From DATDVD01 sp035290065 (GTDB lineage Bacteria; Pseudomonadota; Gammaproteobacteria; Coxiellales; Coxiellaceae): DNA of 7,310 nt. The position numbers and the translations under genes were made by a program. Under the pieces are notes generated by a model. That model ran no database searches. It had not been told where the DNA came from and worked only from the letters and a program-made list of their open reading frames with translations. Positions 5,364-7,310 of this stretch are shown piece by piece. How positions within the stretch are numbered: position 1 is the stretch's first letter; the number at the start of each line of letters is the position of its first letter. The DNA is taken from the NCBI GenBank assembly GCA_035290065.1, contig DATDVD010000070.1, positions 1 through 7,310 of the forward strand. Direction: 5' to 3'.

Positions 5364-7310
5364 ATGGCCGTTATAATGAGAGATATTTTAAAAGAAGTTA
5401 AACGAAGCAAACACGGTGTAGAATTTGATTCCTTAGGCATTAAATTAGCTTCTCCTGACGACATTCGTTCGTGGTCGTGGGGAGAAGTCAAAAAACCGGA
5501 AACGATTAACTATCGTACCTTTAAGCCAGAACGCGAAGGCCTTTTTTGTGCGATGACCTTTGGTCCCATCAAAGATTACGAGTGCTTGTGTGGTAAATAC
5601 AAGCGATTGAAACACCGTGGTGTGGTGTGTGAAAAATGCGGTGTGGAAGTAACCACGACCAATGTTCGTCGTGAACGCATGGGCCATATCGATTTGGCGT
5701 GCCCTGTGGCGCATATCTGGTATTTAAAATCACTCCCGTCTCGCATTGGTTTGTTATTGGATATGACACTGCGAGATATTGAACGCGTATTATATTTTGA
5801 AGCGTATATCGTGGTAGATCCCGGCACAACCGATCTAAAACAAGGCCAGTTGTTAACCGAAGAAGTGTATTTAGATGCACTGGAAGAATATGGCGATGAT
5901 TTTGAAGCCTTAATGGGTGCTGAAGCCATCCAAAAATTATTGAGAGGCATCAAGATTGAAGAAGAAGCTAAATTCTTAAAAGAAGAATTGCCTAAAACCA
6001 CTTCCGAAACCAAAATCAAAAAAATCACCAAACGATTAAAAGTATTAAATGCTTTCTTAGAATCGGGCAATAAACCAGAATGGATGATTTTAACTGCATT
6101 GCCTGTGTTGCCGCCGGATTTACGTCCGTTAGTGCCACTTGATGGGGGCCGTTTTGCAACGTCTGATTTAAATGATTTGTATCGTCGTGTGATTAATCGT
6201 AACAATCGACTAAAACGCTTGTTGGATTTAAACGCGCCCGACATTATCGTTCGCAATGAAAAACGCATGTTGCAAGAAGCGGTGGACGCATTGCTGGATA
6301 ACGGTCGTCGTGGCCGTGCTATTTTGGGCTCTAATCGCCGTCCGTTAAAATCATTAGCGGATATGATTAAAGGTAAAGGCGGCCGTTTCCGTCAAAACTT
6401 GTTGGGTAAACGCGTAGATTATTCTGGTCGTTCCGTTATCGTGGTAGGGCCGACGTTAAAGCTGCATCAATGCGGTTTGCCGAAAAAAATGGCGTTAGAA
6501 TTATTCAAGCCGTTTATTTATCACAAATTACAAATGCGCGATTTAGCGACAACGATTAAAGCTGCTAAACGTATGGTCGAACAAGAAGTGCCAGAAGTAT
6601 GGGACGTGTTGGACGAAGTGATTCGTGAACATCCGATTTTATTAAACCGTGCACCGACTTTGCACCGTTTAGGTATTCAAGCTTTCGAACCGGTGTTGAT
6701 TGAAGGCAAAGCGATTCAATTGCATCCGCTCGTGTGCGCGGCCTATAACGCGGACTTTGACGGAGACCAAATGGCCGTTCACGTTCCGTTGACGCTGGAA
6801 GCGCAATTAGAAGCTCGTAGCTTAATGATGTCGACCAATAACGTGTTACATCCTGCTAACGGTGAACCGATTATTGTGCCCTCTCAAGACGTGGTATTAG
6901 GTCTTTATTATATGACGCGTGATTCCGTCAATGAAAAAGGCGAAGGCATGATTTTTTCTGATGTGGATGAAGTCGTGCGCGCGTATGAAAATAGCGCCGT
7001 TTCGTTACATGCAAAAGTAAAAGTGCGTATTAAAGAAGTGATGATCGATGCAAAAGGCGAAAAACACGAGTCCATCACTTTAAAATCTACTACCGTAGGG
7101 CGTGCGATTGTCTATACGATTTTCCCGAAAGGATTAATGTTCTCCTTGGCCGATCGCGCCTTAACGAAAAAAGCCATTTCTCAATTGTTGGATATCAGTT
7201 ATCGAACCTTAGGCTTGAAAGACACGGTCATTTTTGCGGATCAGTTGATGTATATGGGTTTCCGTTACGCCATGTACTCGGGTATTTCTATCGGCATAGA
7301 TGATTTAGAA
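5364..7310 (+). CDS. rpoC: DNA-directed RNA polymerase subunit beta-prime (partial, 3' end outside window)
   Basis: The beta-prime subunit carries the catalytic Mg-binding loop and the clamp. An uninterrupted frame of 649 codons runs to the last base, a little under half of the roughly 1400-residue gammaproteobacterial protein. Visible in order are SWGEVKKPETINYRTFKPEREGLFC, split here as SWGEVKKPETINYR (38-51) and FKPEREGLFC (53-62). The first zinc site has Cys74, Cys76, Cys89 and Cys92 (CLCG then CEKCG). The clamp segment is RRERMGHIDLACPVAHIW, the coiled-coil/sigma-docking region includes NRNNRLKRLLDLNAPDIIV, and GKRVDYSGRSVIVVGP starts near Gly348. LLNRAPTLHRLGIQAFEP precedes the absolutely conserved NADFDGDQ loop (462-469), whose Asp464, Asp466 and Asp468 chelate the catalytic Mg. 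Numbering is +4 against E. coli. The bridge helix, trigger loop and second zinc site lie beyond the window. Start ATG 5364 adds Met-Ala-Val-Ile before Met-Arg-Asp, where E. coli begins. It is presumably co-transcribed with rpoB. Confidence 0.99.
   Translation, partial: MAVIMRDILKEVKRSKHGVEFDSLGIKLASPDDIRSWSWGEVKKPETINYRTFKPEREGLFCAMTFGPIKDYECLCGKYKRLKHRGVVCEKCGVEVTTTNVRRERMGHIDLACPVAHIWYLKSLPSRIGLLLDMTLRDIERVLYFEAYIVVDPGTTDLKQGQLLTEEVYLDALEEYGDDFEALMGAEAIQKLLRGIKIEEEAKFLKEELPKTTSETKIKKITKRLKVLNAFLESGNKPEWMILTALPVLPPDLRPLVPLDGGRFATSDLNDLYRRVINRNNRLKRLLDLNAPDIIVRNEKRMLQEAVDALLDNGRRGRAILGSNRRPLKSLADMIKGKGGRFRQNLLGKRVDYSGRSVIVVGPTLKLHQCGLPKKMALELFKPFIYHKLQMRDLATTIKAAKRMVEQEVPEVWDVLDEVIREHPILLNRAPTLHRLGIQAFEPVLIEGKAIQLHPLVCAAYNADFDGDQMAVHVPLTLEAQLEARSLMMSTNNVLHPANGEPIIVPSQDVVLGLYYMTRDSVNEKGEGMIFSDVDEVVRAYENSAVSLHAKVKVRIKEVMIDAKGEKHESITLKSTTVGRAIVYTIFPKGLMFSLADRALTKKAISQLLDISYRTLGLKDTVIFADQLMYMGFRYAMYSGISIGIDDLE

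Noticed and set aside
5376..5378. Alternative ATG start for rpoC
   Set aside because: It aligns with the E. coli start but is 19 bases from AGAGG, while ATG 5364 is seven bases away. It remains a minor possibility.
5576..6268. 230-codon open frame on the - strand inside rpoC
   Set aside because: It is the longest antisense frame, but the composition is that of a reverse complement of coding sequence, and the + strand encodes conserved RpoC throughout.
6444..6455. GTAGGGCCGACG inside rpoC, resembling the repeat head
   Set aside because: It has no second arm and encodes the conserved Val-Gly-Pro-Thr of RpoC, so the likeness is chance.

Overview
The window is a stretch of the conserved ribosomal-protein/RNA-polymerase gene cluster, read entirely on the + strand: tail of rplA (L1) - rplJ (L10) - rplL (L7/L12) - rpoB (beta subunit) - first half of rpoC (beta-prime subunit, running off the right edge). 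RpoB and RpoC follow the Escherichia coli proteins closely along their length, including the gammaproteobacterial spacing of the rifampicin cluster, the active-site segments and the first zinc site. The organism is therefore almost certainly a gammaproteobacterium. The moderate base composition (low to mid 40s % GC by eye) and slightly lengthened RpoB would suit the Legionellales/Coxiella side of the class, but that placement is only an impression and needs a tree.

Layout: bases 1-31 are the last codons of a gene whose Pro-Gly-Ile ending fits L1. Bases 32-164 are the rplA-rplJ gap, more than half of which is a 73-base inverted pair of GTAG-headed palindromes (a REPIN-like element). rplJ is at 165-692 with a GTG start, followed by a 36-base gap and rplL at 729-1112. 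Bases 1113-1218 form the rplL-rpoB gap, which carries a third, diverged single copy of the same palindrome and otherwise only the rpoB ribosome binding site. rpoB is at 1219-5337, then a 26-base gap, then rpoC from 5364 to the window edge. No gap exceeds 300 bases. I see no tRNA, CRISPR, insertion sequence, convincing promoter or U-tract terminator.

Functionally, L10 and L7/L12 form the ribosomal stalk that recruits translation factors, and beta plus beta-prime form the catalytic core of RNA polymerase. Co-transcription balances the two machines. All four complete or near-complete genes have a purine-rich Shine-Dalgarno motif seven bases before the chosen start.

I found no undescribed gene system. 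The noteworthy signal is the palindromic repeat family placed in the two gaps where E. coli has its main post-transcriptional controls for this operon (the L10 leader, and the attenuator/RNase III region before rpoB). The third copy keeps its stem through a paired compensatory change.
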